Shown here one piece after another: positions 11,517 to 21,006 of a stretch of DNA of 64,000 nt. The position numbers were made by a program, and so were the translations under genes. The DNA is taken from NCBI GenBank assembly GCA_907163375.1, contig CAJQUW010008970.1:24807-88806 (forward strand). The letters are read 5' to 3'. The number at the start of each line of letters is the position of its first letter. Position 1 is the first letter of the stretch. A model generated the notes under the pieces. The model was not told the origin of the DNA. It did not search any database and saw nothing but the letters and a program-made list of their open reading frames with translations. This DNA is from Prostheceraeus crozeri (lineage: Eukaryota; Platyhelminthes; Polycladida; Euryleptidae).

Positions 11517-14290
11517 AGGGGTTTTTGTTCCTCTATATAATCATGCATCCAGAATTCTCCAGGCTTAGTTGTGTATTTGGAGATGAATTTACTGATGAGA
11601 TAATCAGACTGACGATATGCTTCCATCCCAAATAAATATTGTTGTAGATACTGATTCCCACTGGATCCTTCACTCCAATCCTTTGTATGAACTTTTTTAA
11701 AATAACGTTGCCCCTCTTCTTTCTGCCATGGATACTGGGTCTGTGAAATGGTGGTATAATCTGTATATGTGTCTGGTAAGGTATAATCCCACAAGGCATT
11801 GATATGAAGGACCATTCCATGTGTAAAAGATGATGGGTAGTTTGTCACATTCGCATATTCCATACTGTACTTGAATAGAGGGTCTGTTAATACACCCATG
11901 GTTAAAGTGGAGGTGGGTGGCATTTGAAATTCCAAACGATAGAAGATGGTGCTGGCACTGTATCGAATCCAAAACATGCGACTGTTGGGATTCCCTTTAT
12001 TAATAGCATACACAAGAGATTGGAGTGTATAAATTCCTTTGGGAATGGTATAGATGATGGGGGATACTACATTGGGGTCTGTATGATAATAGGTGATGGA
12101 GAGAGGTTCTGAGAGATGGAATACATTCAAGGTTTCATACGGGTTATCCTCTTCATCCACCCATCCTTTCATCCGTTCCAATTGAGCCTTCATGTCTGAT
12201 GGTGGACGTTGGAGAATATCTTTCACCAAATATAAGGGGGTGATGGGGATGGGTAGTGTAAAGTGGAACTCCTTATATTGAAGAATAGGGGCCGTTATTT
12301 CAATGTCTGGTAATGTTTTCCATACACGTTCCTTTGTCACCAATTGTTGACCTATATGTTTTTGCACTGTGGTCACTGTGTAGGTGCTACACGTGATTGG
12401 ACGCATAGGTTGAAAACCATCCCGCTTCCAATACACAGACTGAGTTGATGTGAGAGGGGTATGGTACTGTCCTTTATCCAATATCTGTTCTTGTACACGA
12501 CCTACCCCCAACCAACGAATCTTCCGGTAGGTTTGAATCTTTGCAGTCTCATCAATATAACTCGTATATAAACCTTCATTATAAGATTTGATGGATGGGG
12601 GTGGTGGAAACGTACCCTGCCACAATCCAGACAGTTCATTGATATTCAATCGTTTGGCAATTTGTGATGTATTTTCAAATTGAATGAAGATGGGGTAATA
12701 GTCATGGAGTGTATCATCGTCATCACTCCCCCAATTAACATGAATGGAAAGGGAGAGCCCTCCTTTACACACCAGTAAGGTGGCAATGTAAGGGTACGCC
12801 TTCATGATAGAAGTGGTATGGCGTGACCGGTAGGATACATTCTTCACAACAATGTGGAAACATTGATCTTTATAAAAGACACGGTCTATATATTGGGGTA
12901 GGGTGTAGAAACCACTAGGGATAGTAATTTCCTTTGTTACATAGAACCCCAGGATGGCGTAAAAACCCATCACAACACGTTCTTCTTTTTTAACATGAAT
13001 GAGAAGGGAATCCCGTTCTACCAAGGTTTCAAGATCTTTTCTCCATTGACTCTTTAATTCTTCATCCTTCAATGCATTATACTGTGTGATAATTGAGGTA
13101 AGGTGGGTAATGTAGTCGGGAAGGGGGCGAATACGACGGAAATCAAAATGGGTAAACAACCGATACTTGTATTGGATAGATGTTGGGATGGTGATGGAAC
13201 CGCGTTCGTACACAATATCCTGGTTTGATGCAAGTGTATTAGAGGATGAGGTTTTGGGGGTAAATAACGTGCGTGTCATTTCCACCAAGGCTGCACGATC
13301 TTTACTCGCTTGGACTGTACTGGTATTGTAGGTGTGTACTGCATCATTACGCAGGATAGGTGGAAGTTTTGTTTTTAAGGTATCAGAATATAGTTTGTTG
13401 TGTAATCTATTCGTCGGCTGATTTGAAGGTTGTTTGTCTTTAGGGAAATAATGGAGGATGGTTTTATAACGGGTAGCTACCATTTCACCATCTTTTGGAG
13501 TGAATTGAGTATCACGTCGTAAATTGAACCATGTAGTAAATGGGAGCTTATTCCCCAACACTTTTTGAAGATGTTGTAGAGTGGTAATGAGGTGTCGCAA
13601 GTAGGCCAGTTTGATATTATAAGTATACTGCACCTGTTGGGCTTTGTCTGTAATGATGGTACCTACCACCATACCTGTGATTATATGACCACCACTTATT
13701 CCTTTCTTCACTGGACGTGTGATCAAATCAGATGGGAGGGAAATATCCAATGTCTTGGCCAAATCCACCACGATATTATACTCCTTGTCATAGAGCTTGA
13801 TCAATTTATTGATATCATCATAAATAGGAGATTTTCCATATTGTGCACCAGGCATTCGTAAATAGATTGGGAGGAATGGTGTTTCCAGAGGGTGGCATCC
13901 ATATAGATTGATGGGGGTGGTGACTTCCACATGGGTCTGATGACACATACTGGTGAGGAGTTGATAATCTATCGCCACGAGGGCTGTATTCTGTATAGGT
14001 TGTATTTGAAATTGGATTTCATCCTCTGTATGCATTATAAGTTTACCCACCCCCGACCATTCCAACCATTGGAGGAGATCTTCCAGAGGCATGTCCTGTT
14101 GTGCATACTCTCGGTGATAGTGTTTGAGGAAGGTGCAGCGATGGAGGGGGATGACTTTAAACCAATAATCTGTATATGAACCGACCGTATGATTGATAAA
14201 CTGTTTATAATGTGTAGATACACGGGTTTGAATAAAGGTGGATTGATTTGGGGAGAGATGGTAGACACATTGGTTTAAAAAGAAAGACAT
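11504..14290 (-). CDS. Giant virion (fibre-like) protein, 928 aa
   Basis: The longest accessory frame in the element, starting at the ATG at 14,290. It is unlike any cellular enzyme I recognise. It contains at least three spaced copies of an I-P-x-G-x-Y-T-L/S module: ITIPSGFYTLPQYIDRVF near 478, IYTIPKGIYTLQSLVYAIN near 760 and a weaker SITIPTSIQYKY near 366. The same module occurs once in each of the proteins at 6,890 and 10,719, so it looks like a repeated virion-protein domain. There is no signal peptide or obvious membrane segment. Its start overlaps the preceding gene by 86 bp (+1 frame) and its end overlaps the 265-residue frame (-1). Together the three frames could form one protein of about 1,390 residues. 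Confidence 0.55.
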   Translation of the reverse strand: MSFFLNQCVYHLSPNQSTFIQTRVSTHYKQFINHTVGSYTDYWFKVIPLHRCTFLKHYHREYAQQDMPLEDLLQWLEWSGVGKLIMHTEDEIQFQIQPIQNTALVAIDYQLLTSMCHQTHVEVTTPINLYGCHPLETPFLPIYLRMPGAQYGKSPIYDDINKLIKLYDKEYNIVVDLAKTLDISLPSDLITRPVKKGISGGHIITGMVVGTIITDKAQQVQYTYNIKLAYLRHLITTLQHLQKVLGNKLPFTTWFNLRRDTQFTPKDGEMVATRYKTILHYFPKDKQPSNQPTNRLHNKLYSDTLKTKLPPILRNDAVHTYNTSTVQASKDRAALVEMTRTLFTPKTSSSNTLASNQDIVYERGSITIPTSIQYKYRLFTHFDFRRIRPLPDYITHLTSIITQYNALKDEELKSQWRKDLETLVERDSLLIHVKKEERVVMGFYAILGFYVTKEITIPSGFYTLPQYIDRVFYKDQCFHIVVKNVSYRSRHTTSIMKAYPYIATLLVCKGGLSLSIHVNWGSDDDDTLHDYYPIFIQFENTSQIAKRLNINELSGLWQGTFPPPPSIKSYNEGLYTSYIDETAKIQTYRKIRWLGVGRVQEQILDKGQYHTPLTSTQSVYWKRDGFQPMRPITCSTYTVTTVQKHIGQQLVTKERVWKTLPDIEITAPILQYKEFHFTLPIPITPLYLVKDILQRPPSDMKAQLERMKGWVDEEDNPYETLNVFHLSEPLSITYYHTDPNVVSPIIYTIPKGIYTLQSLVYAINKGNPNSRMFWIRYSASTIFYRLEFQMPPTSTLTMGVLTDPLFKYSMEYANVTNYPSSFTHGMVLHINALWDYTLPDTYTDYTTISQTQYPWQKEEGQRYFKKVHTKDWSEGSSGNQYLQQYLFGMEAYRQSDYLISKFISKYTTKPGEFWMHDYIEEQKPLWKQ

Positions 14291-14828
14291 GGCCAATGCT
14301 GGAGAAAATACAAGAAACGTAATGGAAAGTGGTATACTCCTTCACTTGATACATGGACACAGGTACCACTTCTATATGATACACATCACGTTCTGTAAAT
14401 CCATCTCCACCCATGTACAGAATGGAGCGGCTGGTGTTGATAGTCATCATTTGGGTTTGGACACGGTTCAAATATTGTTGTAAGGCGTCAATCGGTGCCA
14501 TCTCCAGCCATTGTGCGTTGGACTCGTAAATGATGTGCTGTGTGACTTTGTCCGTTCCCTCCATCGTATAATAGGGGAGAAACGTGTTCAAGGTTGATTT
14601 ATGTCCCACATCTGACGTCTTACCCACTGTGATGGTGCATGGCTCCGTCACTGTATCAATAGTGTTCACATACCCAAAAGCAGACACACCTACTTCCCAT
14701 TGTTCATGCAACGGTAGTTGAAAAGGTAGGTTGTAATTGGTAAAATAATGATTTGCTTTATTGTCAAAGGCATCATTCCTAACATTGCTGAGTAGGAGTA
14801 ATGAAAAGTCAGACTTCTTCTCCCCCAT
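14205..14828 (-). CDS. Virion protein N-terminal domain (WEVGV family)
   Basis: A 207-residue frame from the ATG at 14,828. Its N-terminal 60 residues match the N-domain of the collagen protein: FSLLLLSNVRNDAFDNKANHYFTNY, then QWEVGVSAFGYVN. This domain is typical of Polinton minor capsid proteins and probably anchors them in the virion. The last 30 residues overlap the 928-residue gene in another frame and look random. This suggests the real protein continues into that gene, or that the conserved part ends near residue 175. Upstream is GAGCAAGTAAGG, a variant of the late motif, only 8-15 bp before the ATG. Downstream neighbours are all structural, so a virion role is likely. Confidence 0.55.
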   Translation of the reverse strand: MGEKKSDFSLLLLSNVRNDAFDNKANHYFTNYNLPFQLPLHEQWEVGVSAFGYVNTIDTVTEPCTITVGKTSDVGHKSTLNTFLPYYTMEGTDKVTQHIIYESNAQWLEMAPIDALQQYLNRVQTQMMTINTSRSILYMGGDGFTERDVYHIEVVPVSMYQVKEYTTFHYVSCIFSSIGHVFLFKPMCLPSLPKSIHLYSNPCIYTL

Positions 14829-14842
14829 CACTCCTTACTTGC

Positions 14843-15948
14843 TCAATACTGGCGATGGTTACCTAGAGGTTGGATATCACTGTCCTTCACCCATGAGTTC
14901 ATAGAGGATGGATAACCTTGCCAGTGCACGAGATGTTCCCGTTGACCATTACGTGTACGTGTACGTAGAACTTGATCCACTTGATAGATTTCCTCATCCG
15001 TCGCACTACTTGTAATTCCTGTGCATAAAATGCGCCACGAATGGGTTCCCCTGCTAAATCCACGAGAGAGTACATACGTGTCCCATAGGGATCTTTCCGT
15101 ATACTTTGAATACGAAACTCTTCTGTTGACCAATTCGCTTCATACCCCCGCCCAAACGTTCCCTTATCACGAGAGATACGGACTCGTGCCCCCACTTTGA
15201 GGCTACTGTGTGGACGTTGGGGACGTTTCAATTGGGGATAGTTTTGTCGAGCCCGTTTCTGTTGATGTTGAAGGATTGTACCAATATCCTGTGATGTGAC
15301 TTCATTGGGGATTTTCTGGGTTGTGGAATGACGTGTGTTATTATACGCCATCATCACGTCTGGGAGGTAATCAATCCAATTCTGGACATTGGTGGCTGTG
15401 AAAATACGTTCTAATTTATCTTTAATGGTACGATTCAAACGTTCCACATGTGCACATTTATAAGGGCTATAAATAGAGAAATGTTCAATATTCTCCTTCT
15501 TCAATACTTTATCCACCTTGGTATTATAAAATTCACGACCTTGATCCGTTTGGAGACGTTGTGGGGGAGGGATGGTTTTTAACACCTTCTCCAGAATTCC
15601 CGCCACTTCCTCTGCACTTTTCGTTTTCAAAGGGAACGCCCATGCTTTGCGGGAGAAAATATCCATGAACATGAGGATGTATTTATACTGGCGGTTAGAG
15701 GCGGCATACTTCTGATAGTCCACAATATCCGCTTGGAACTGGATGCGTGGGCCACTCACGCGATACGGATGTAGAGGGCGGATACGGTTCCGCTTCTGTC
15801 GATGAAGTGTATATGTTGGCTGGGATTGAAGCCAATGACGGACACGTGTGGGGCTCAGGCCGGATGCAGCAGCTAAAGCAGCGACGGAACCGTACCCAGC
15901 AGGATGCTTGCTGTCGTAGTAGATGGCTTTTAACCTTTCTTCCGCCAT
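14843..15948 (-). CDS. Retroviral-type integrase with C-terminal chromodomain, one frame break
   Basis: Polinton integrase for insertion of the element into the host chromosome. I start it at the ATG at 15,948 (MAEERLK). An N-terminal helix-turn-helix-like segment (19-40) precedes the rve core. The catalytic residues are D74 (QADIVD), D135 (TDQGREF) and E169 (HVERLNR). An SH3-like segment follows (VGARVRISRDKGTFGRGYEANWS, about 255). The frame ends prematurely near 14,995. In the -1 frame the sequence continues as a chromodomain (IYQVDQVLRTRT...HLVHWQGYP...SWV) to the stop at 14,843. The chromodomain is a normal part of Polinton integrases and may guide insertion to particular chromatin. The break is one missing base by inference. 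Confidence 0.9.
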
Positions 15949-16105
15949 CACAACTATCCTTAGGTACAGGTCTACTTGGTATAATATGGCTCACATTATG
16001 ATGGGCACAACAATTCATGGTGAATTGGACATGAGTTTCTCCATCCTCATCTGGCATCGCCGTTGTACAGGAGGTGCACAAACGTTGAAAGAGTTGAGCT
16101 GTCAT
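15949..16105 (-). CDS. Possible small Cys/His-rich N-terminal segment upstream of integrase
   Basis: From an ATG at 16,105 an open frame reads LCTSC near residue 10 and CCAHH near 30, then a Pro-rich stretch. Its later part overlaps the integrase core out of frame and is not convincing. The CxxC...CCxHH arrangement could be a zinc ribbon. It may be the displaced N-terminal zinc-binding region of the integrase (frame offset +1) or a small separate gene. Evidence is the Cys/His spacing and the absence of any other gene in this gap. Confidence 0.3.
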
Positions 16106-16190
16106 CTTTAGCACACGTTTCCATCCATAGTCTACGTATAATGATCATACATCGCTTGTAGGGGGGAGCGTCTACGTGAAGAGTGCCCCA

Positions 16191-17360
16191 TCACATCTTT
16201 AACAACCCCACGCCTAGGGCGTGTATTTTCTTTATCAGCCTCACGCGTGCGCGTACGTGTTGCGCGTGTACGTCCACGTGTCGCACCACGACCAACCCCA
16301 GAGGTTGCAGGAGGGGGTGTAGCAGGAGGGGTATGGTTGTTGGAGTGACATGCTCATCACTGTTCTTGCGGTCGGATTTAATCCCCTCTATATGTGGTCG
16401 AGGGAGGGGGGTTAAGGCTGTATTCATACCAAATAGTTTATTACGCAATTGCTGGAAGTGGATTAGTTTGGCGTGCCATGCACGGATCGTTTCCATGCTG
16501 GGTTTTGAGCGAATAATGTCCCGCGCCACTTCTCTTGCATACTGAGGGTAGGGGTGAACCATATCATCTATTTTCTCATTTTCCAACGTATGTTGAAGTA
16601 ACGCTGTTTGAGGATTGGGGGCAACCCCTCCCGTTTGTCCCCCTGCCTGTTTCTCTTCACATGCTCTGTACATGGCAGGGGTCACAACCATCATTTTACT
16701 GAAATCCATCTTGTTTCGGTGGGGGTGTTTCGTTAACTTAAATACAATCATGGGGGGTTCAAATAATTTTGTACGTAAACGGTATTCCATCGGTGTGGTG
16801 GTTGTAAAGTCAACAAACAAGTAGGCGTAGCTACCATACTCTCGCATCAAAGTGGCGAGAATATCATGGATAACATGGGTATTTCCTGCTGGGAGCATGC
16901 GGGATAGGAATTGACTCGTCTGCTGCTGGTTGCGTGGATTGGGGAAAAGGACCATATAGTGGACATTATTATTACGCATCCGCTGCTCCTTATCTCCATA
17001 CAGATATTGGGTAATTTGAATGGCAAAGAAGCCTTTATGATGAGAACCACGTAGAAAAAGGGTGGTGATTCCTTCATGTTTCGCACTCTCCTGTTGCAGA
17101 TCATCCAAAATCACAATATCATTCTGTCCCAATTGATCTAAATCATCGTGCGTAGGGACCCCCAATTTCATCTGAATGTCCAATTCCTTTAATTTATCAT
17201 GAAAAGGACTCTCTATCCCATAAAACCACCATATTTTACGGATGGGGTGTTTAAATAACCCATCTTTATGTTTCAGTAAATTTAAGACAAAGGTGGATTT
17301 CCCTGATTTACTCGGTCCACACACAATCATAGAAGAGTCATTTTCCAGACGAAAGTCCAT
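16191..17360 (-). CDS. DNA-packaging ATPase (FtsK/HerA, poxvirus A32-like)
   Basis: The motor that pumps the genome into the capsid. It has 389 residues. The N-terminus has Walker A G15-P-S-K-S-G-K21-S22-T and Walker B DIVILDD (81-87). The segment TLFLRGSHHKGFFAIQITQYLYG carries the sensor-like motif. The block PNPRN (about 140) is shared with the ATPase of the second viral fragment at 44,404. After residue 220 the sequence leaves the ATPase core; the last 60 residues are basic and Val/Arg-rich, possibly low-complexity. No disruption is seen. Upstream, AATAAAGTATG may be a degenerate late motif. Assignment is firm from the Walker motifs and the related copy. Confidence 0.93.
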   Translation of the reverse strand: MDFRLENDSSMIVCGPSKSGKSTFVLNLLKHKDGLFKHPIRKIWWFYGIESPFHDKLKELDIQMKLGVPTHDDLDQLGQNDIVILDDLQQESAKHEGITTLFLRGSHHKGFFAIQITQYLYGDKEQRMRNNNVHYMVLFPNPRNQQQTSQFLSRMLPAGNTHVIHDILATLMREYGSYAYLFVDFTTTTPMEYRLRTKLFEPPMIVFKLTKHPHRNKMDFSKMMVVTPAMYRACEEKQAGGQTGGVAPNPQTALLQHTLENEKIDDMVHPYPQYAREVARDIIRSKPSMETIRAWHAKLIHFQQLRNKLFGMNTALTPLPRPHIEGIKSDRKNSDEHVTPTTIPLLLHPLLQPLGLVVVRHVDVHAQHVRARVRLIKKIHALGVGLLKM

Positions 17361-17414
17361 GTTTTAAAACAATAAGTCCATGAATCATACTTTATTACGT
17401 AAACACAAAAACAA

Positions 17415-19532
17415 TTACATTTCACTATATTCAGGAATCAGTGTAATGTCAATGTCAAAGGCAAGCCAGTCAATCACACCATTCTTTATATAGATGGGAT
17501 ACTCATCTGTGGTCACGCGTTCTCGGAGTTCTGTATATTGATTTGGACAAATATCTGCAATAGGATGGATATTGAAGCGGTGGATTTGTTGATGCCAATC
17601 CGCTCCTTTCAATGATGCGAGACGTTTCATGGCACTAAGAACAAAAGCGCGGTACAAAGGTTTGAAACGTATATCATAACTACCCACTCCTTTGTCACCA
17701 TCCACTTCTATTCCATGTAATCCTTTTAGACCATGGCGTAAGATTTCCATTACATCTTGAATCCGCTTCTTCATATGACATACGGCATGTGCAGCGTAAA
17801 TTGTAGGGGTTAATGTTTTGAGTGCATCACTGAAATGTTCATTACGGAAGCAATCACTTTCCAAACGTTGAAGTAATGGAAGAAGTTTCACTTGTACATG
17901 AGATGAGGCAAGGTATGTATTCACATCGTCATACAACTGTTTATCCGTATAATTAGGGGGGTGAGGTATATCTGTATCCGTATATAAATAAGCACAAACA
18001 TTGTACACCTTTTGGTACACTTTATGGTTTGCTTCCAAACGTCGCAAGACTTGTTGCATTCCACGTACTATAAAATACTCTTCAATCATATCACAATGTC
18101 GTCCTTCTTTCTTACCATTTTGTATCCAATCCCCTGAACTCGCCTTCAACATCTCATAAAATCGTTTGAGATACATGTCCCGTACCGTCACATTTTCTAC
18201 CACACGTCCTTGATATTGACGTAGCATATAAAGTTCCTCCACGATTTGTTTGAGGATTTGAATATAGACGAGACGGTTCATTTCACAACGCTCCTCTTCC
18301 ATTTCATCTTCATTGGTGGGTTGAGCTCTTGCAAAATTACTGTATTTTTTCAATAATTCCATTAATTGGTTTAGTATATGTTTCAAGCTGTGGATAGGAG
18401 ATTTCTCATAAATGGGTCGCACATCTTTATCAATAAATGAATGGTCCATGTCAATGTCTTTTGCAGGGGCTATAAATGTGTATAGACACAGTAATTGCTT
18501 ATCCACATCAGCTATTACATTCTCCATATGCTCCTTTTTCCAATCTTGTGCTTGTTTAATATCCACCTTTAAGCGTTTCTTCCGTTTTATGGGTTTTACA
18601 GTGAGGGTTGGTGGGGGTGTTTGTGGTAAAGTATTCTCCACCTTATCCACTAAAGCACACATTTCCTCTTCTTCCACTTCTGTCATCTGTTCCATGGCTT
18701 CAATATGATGGTGATACAGTACTTGTTTCACACTGCAACAAAGTCGGAACCGTTGTTTCTCATCATCACGATAAACACCTGTGATTTGGAATGTACAGCT
18801 GAGACGAATTACACTCCCCTTCTCCTTGTATGTTCCATCCATATGCGTCAACGTTTCCCAAATCTTATTTAAGGCATACAAAGACTTCAATTCAAACTGT
18901 CGTTCCCCCATGGTGAAGATGGGTGTTGGTGATGAATGGGGTGGACGACATAATTTGACATAGATCCCCTTATTCGCTTCCGCTGTCGCACCATCACGCA
19001 CAATGGTATCCATATGATAATGTGGCCAGGAACTTTGTCCAATCAATTGACCCATTAATTGTTCCAATAACACCAAGTCTTCTGCCACTTGATTGGAAAG
19101 ACGGATACGTGTATTGAACACACCTTCTGCATACTCATTCTGCTTCGTCAATCCATACCACATAGAACTCCCACTGTTGAAAAGTAATCGCGCTTCGAGT
19201 GCTTTATCCTCCCAGTGGGTAAATTCACGCGGCCAACAATCATAATTCTCCACTCGAATTGCATGAAAATTAGGAATATCAGCGCTGGGATTTGCTAATT
19301 TCACCATGGCAATAGGAAGATGTCGTAGATTGGTATATGGTCGCTTTGACCACTCTACTCTCCGTGTTGCATGGAGGGTGCTGTTGAAGAACCCCTTTAC
19401 AGTGTCATTGACCACAGTGGGTAAGCGTCGTCGTTGCGGCTTTGTTTTCTTTACATCTCCAGCCTGAATTTTGGCTGGAGGTGCTACTTCATCGTCCAAG
19501 ATGATAACACGTTTACGTCCTTCCGAACTCAT
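17415..19532 (-). CDS. Unknown 705-aa nuclear-type protein, possible ssDNA-binding N-terminal half
   Basis: I do not recognise a family. The N-terminus carries basic clusters (GRKRVIIL; KKTKPQRRRL) and a second basic cluster lies near 320 (KPIKRKKRLKVDIK). These look like nuclear localisation signals. The middle (about 280-310) is Glu-rich and the C-terminal half is largely helical. Blocks in the N-terminal half resemble in order the 248-residue protein at 43,549 in the second viral fragment: an R-x-T/L strand, a Trp-Pro turn, and a final G-x-V-x-x-L-x(6)-VY strand. If real, this would be a shared replication protein such as an ssDNA-binding protein; this is speculative. An early-type box TATATAA lies 29-35 bp upstream, unlike the structural genes. 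Confidence 0.6.
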   Translation of the reverse strand: MSSEGRKRVIILDDEVAPPAKIQAGDVKKTKPQRRRLPTVVNDTVKGFFNSTLHATRRVEWSKRPYTNLRHLPIAMVKLANPSADIPNFHAIRVENYDCWPREFTHWEDKALEARLLFNSGSSMWYGLTKQNEYAEGVFNTRIRLSNQVAEDLVLLEQLMGQLIGQSSWPHYHMDTIVRDGATAEANKGIYVKLCRPPHSSPTPIFTMGERQFELKSLYALNKIWETLTHMDGTYKEKGSVIRLSCTFQITGVYRDDEKQRFRLCCSVKQVLYHHHIEAMEQMTEVEEEEMCALVDKVENTLPQTPPPTLTVKPIKRKKRLKVDIKQAQDWKKEHMENVIADVDKQLLCLYTFIAPAKDIDMDHSFIDKDVRPIYEKSPIHSLKHILNQLMELLKKYSNFARAQPTNEDEMEEERCEMNRLVYIQILKQIVEELYMLRQYQGRVVENVTVRDMYLKRFYEMLKASSGDWIQNGKKEGRHCDMIEEYFIVRGMQQVLRRLEANHKVYQKVYNVCAYLYTDTDIPHPPNYTDKQLYDDVNTYLASSHVQVKLLPLLQRLESDCFRNEHFSDALKTLTPTIYAAHAVCHMKKRIQDVMEILRHGLKGLHGIEVDGDKGVGSYDIRFKPLYRAFVLSAMKRLASLKGADWHQQIHRFNIHPIADICPNQYTELRERVTTDEYPIYIKNGVIDWLAFDIDITLIPEYSEM

Positions 19533-19560
19533 GTTTGTCTCTACACTGATTCCACATCCT

Positions 19561-19567
19561 TTATATA
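19561..19567 (-). promoter_or_regulatory. Early-type TATATAA box, 705-aa gene
   Basis: CATTATATAAAGG on the minus strand, about 29-35 bp before the ATG at 19,532: classical TATA position. Confidence 0.55.
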
Positions 19568-19571
19568 ATGT

Positions 19572-19829
19572 TTAAACAGGTGACTGTTGTGCATTCAGTC
19601 CTATACCATGCACCGTTCCCACAAGTCGTCTACGGTGCTTGACTATTTTTCTACCACATAGTCCCATATTCATTACAAAGATGATGATGATGATAATTTG
19701 CACAATAGCGGTAATCCACGTGTCTGGAGCGTCAATAGTAGGTAGTTTGCAGCTACAGGGAGAACATGGCATACAATCTGTTGTATTCCATGTACGATGA
19801 TGATAGAGATGTTGAATTGTGGGCGACAT
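19572..19829 (-). CDS. Small single-pass membrane protein with Cys-rich ectodomain
   Basis: 85 residues. The N-terminal half has the cluster CMPCSPCSC (about 19-27). A single strongly hydrophobic segment AIVQIIIIIIFVMNMGL follows (about 42-58), then a basic stretch (KIVKHRRRLVG). By the positive-inside rule, the N-terminus would be outside or lumenal. No family is recognised. A TTATATA box at 19,866-19,872 (plus strand) places it with the TATA-type genes. It could be a membrane or envelope-associated protein, or an immune modulator. That it is a gene is supported by promoter spacing and the clean transmembrane segment. Confidence 0.5.
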   Translation of the reverse strand: MSPTIQHLYHHRTWNTTDCMPCSPCSCKLPTIDAPDTWITAIVQIIIIIIFVMNMGLCGRKIVKHRRRLVGTVHGIGLNAQQSPV

Positions 19830-19865
19830 GTCACAACACTGATAGTGAAGTAAATATTCTTCTCC

Positions 19866-20294
19866 TTATATAGTCGTCTCATCATGATTTACTTGAATAT
19901 CTGTCAAATCAAAATTGGTTGGATCATCATGAAACGCTATGCCATAGGCTTGTGCAAATGGCATTTGTTTTTGTTGAAATCGACGTTTCTTTTTCAGAAA
20001 ACTGTAATAATCAATAGGGGGTCGTACAAATTTGCGTAGAATTGGACCATACACTTTAAAGAATTCCTGCTGCACAGGTGTGAGTTTTTTATTTCCACCA
20101 CCTTTTTGCATCTTCTCCATCAGTTTTCGTAAATCTTCCACATATGCTTTGGGTAATTGGTTGATTCGATGATTAATTGTACGTTTGAAACAGCCTACCC
20201 CCTTCTTCAAATGACCCAATGTATCTTTAAACACTGTTTGTCGTTCTATACACCGTTGACACATGTTTGCTACATTGTGAAAAAATCCCCACAT
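19866..20294 (-). CDS. Unknown basic 142-aa protein, late-type promoter
   Basis: No family recognised. It is Lys/Arg-rich and mostly helical. Two Cys near the start (MCQRC) could bind metal. The central KMQKGGGNKK could be a protease site, although the P4 residue differs from the adenain consensus. FFKVYGPILRKFVRPP precedes an FLKKKRRFQQKQ cluster. The late motif ACTAAGTAA sits immediately before the ATG (AAGTAAATG), so I predict a structural or DNA-packaging role. The stop lies at the TATA box of the membrane-protein gene downstream, so packing is tight. Confidence 0.5.
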   Translation of the reverse strand: MWGFFHNVANMCQRCIERQTVFKDTLGHLKKGVGCFKRTINHRINQLPKAYVEDLRKLMEKMQKGGGNKKLTPVQQEFFKVYGPILRKFVRPPIDYYSFLKKKRRFQQKQMPFAQAYGIAFHDDPTNFDLTDIQVNHDETTI

Positions 20295-20295
20295 T

Positions 20296-20301
20296 TACTT
20301 A
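20296..20301 (-). promoter_or_regulatory. Late-type TAAGTA motif, 142-aa gene
   Basis: ACTAAGTAAATG on the minus strand, where the last three bases are the start codon. It is closer to the ATG than the other copies, so the mRNA start or the true start codon may differ. Confidence 0.45.
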
Positions 20302-21006
20302 GTTGAATTCACGAATAAAGCGTAGCATATTTTCACGTTGAGCTACTTGATTAGCATTTTCATGAACCATGTGTGCAATAAAGCGCTCTTTTGTATCCAA
20401 CATCTGTAACAGACGCTCCATTGTTGTATCGGTGTATACACCATTCCCATCCCCTCGATCAGGGTGTTGTACTACCGTTTGAAATCGCTGTTCTAGTTGG
20501 TGGAGTACACGTCGTCGGTTTTCTAAACGCTGCTCTTGTAATGTAATAGAATCATGAAGTAAATTCACAATAACTGAATTTTTAAGTGCATTTAACTCGG
20601 TGATGTATTGTTGCCCATTCTCAAGTATCGGTGGATGTACTTCATACTGATGAGGATCTGCTAGAGGGCTTGTCCCTTGATTTTGTCTCGGAATAGGTAG
20701 AGAGCTTGTCCCTTGATCATGTCTCGGAATAGGTAGAGGGTTTGTCCCTTGATCATGTCTCGGAATAGGTAGAGGATTTGTCCCTTGATCTCGTCTTGGA
20801 ATGGGTAGAGGGTTTGTCCCTTGATCATGTCTGAAAATCATAGGGGGAGGAGGTGATGTACCAATATGTCGATTATTTGCCACTTGATTATAACTATCGA
20901 TATAGGCATTCTCAATCTCTGTTCTCATTGGATTCGGTAGAGCACTATGAAGTAATGTGGGTTGTATAAGAGGTTCTGGAATATCCCCTACCTGTAACGG
21001 TGCCAA
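20299..21006 (-). CDS. Repeat-containing 235-aa frame, probably C-terminal part of a longer protein
   Basis: The frame opens without an ATG (TTG at 21,006; first Met about 28 codons in). It carries five copies of a 12-residue unit, P-I-P-R-H-D-Q-G-T-N-P-L, near 60-120. A coiled-coil-like C-terminal half follows (LQEQRLENRRRVLHQLEQRF; LDTKERFIAHMVHENANQ). It overlaps the 79-residue frame upstream by 19 bp in the -1 frame, which in turn overlaps the zinc finger gene in the -1 frame. The three may be one broken gene of about 490 residues: zinc finger, acidic linker, proline repeats, coiled coil. Function unknown. Confidence 0.5.
   Translation of the reverse strand: MAPLQVGDIPEPLIQPTLLHSALPNPMRTEIENAYIDSYNQVANNRHIGTSPPPPMIFRHDQGTNPLPIPRRDQGTNPLPIPRHDQGTNPLPIPRHDQGTSSLPIPRQNQGTSPLADPHQYEVHPPILENGQQYITELNALKNSVIVNLLHDSITLQEQRLENRRRVLHQLEQRFQTVVQHPDRGDGNGVYTDTTMERLLQMLDTKERFIAHMVHENANQVAQRENMLRFIREFN
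20680..20832. repeat. 36-bp tandem repeat, about 4-5 copies, coding PIPRHDQGTNPL
   Basis: Plus-strand unit TGTCTCGGAATAGGTAGAGG followed by GTTTGTCCCTTGATCA, repeated in tandem with few differences. The length is a multiple of three, so copy number can change without breaking the frame. Confidence 0.85.

Noticed and set aside
15695-15948. C-terminal half of the Cys/His-rich frame over the integrase
   Set aside because: Overlaps the conserved integrase N-terminal region out of frame; composition looks like a shadow.
20680-20832. Possible CRISPR array
   Set aside because: The repeats are contiguous 36-bp coding units without unique spacers, and the sequence is eukaryotic.
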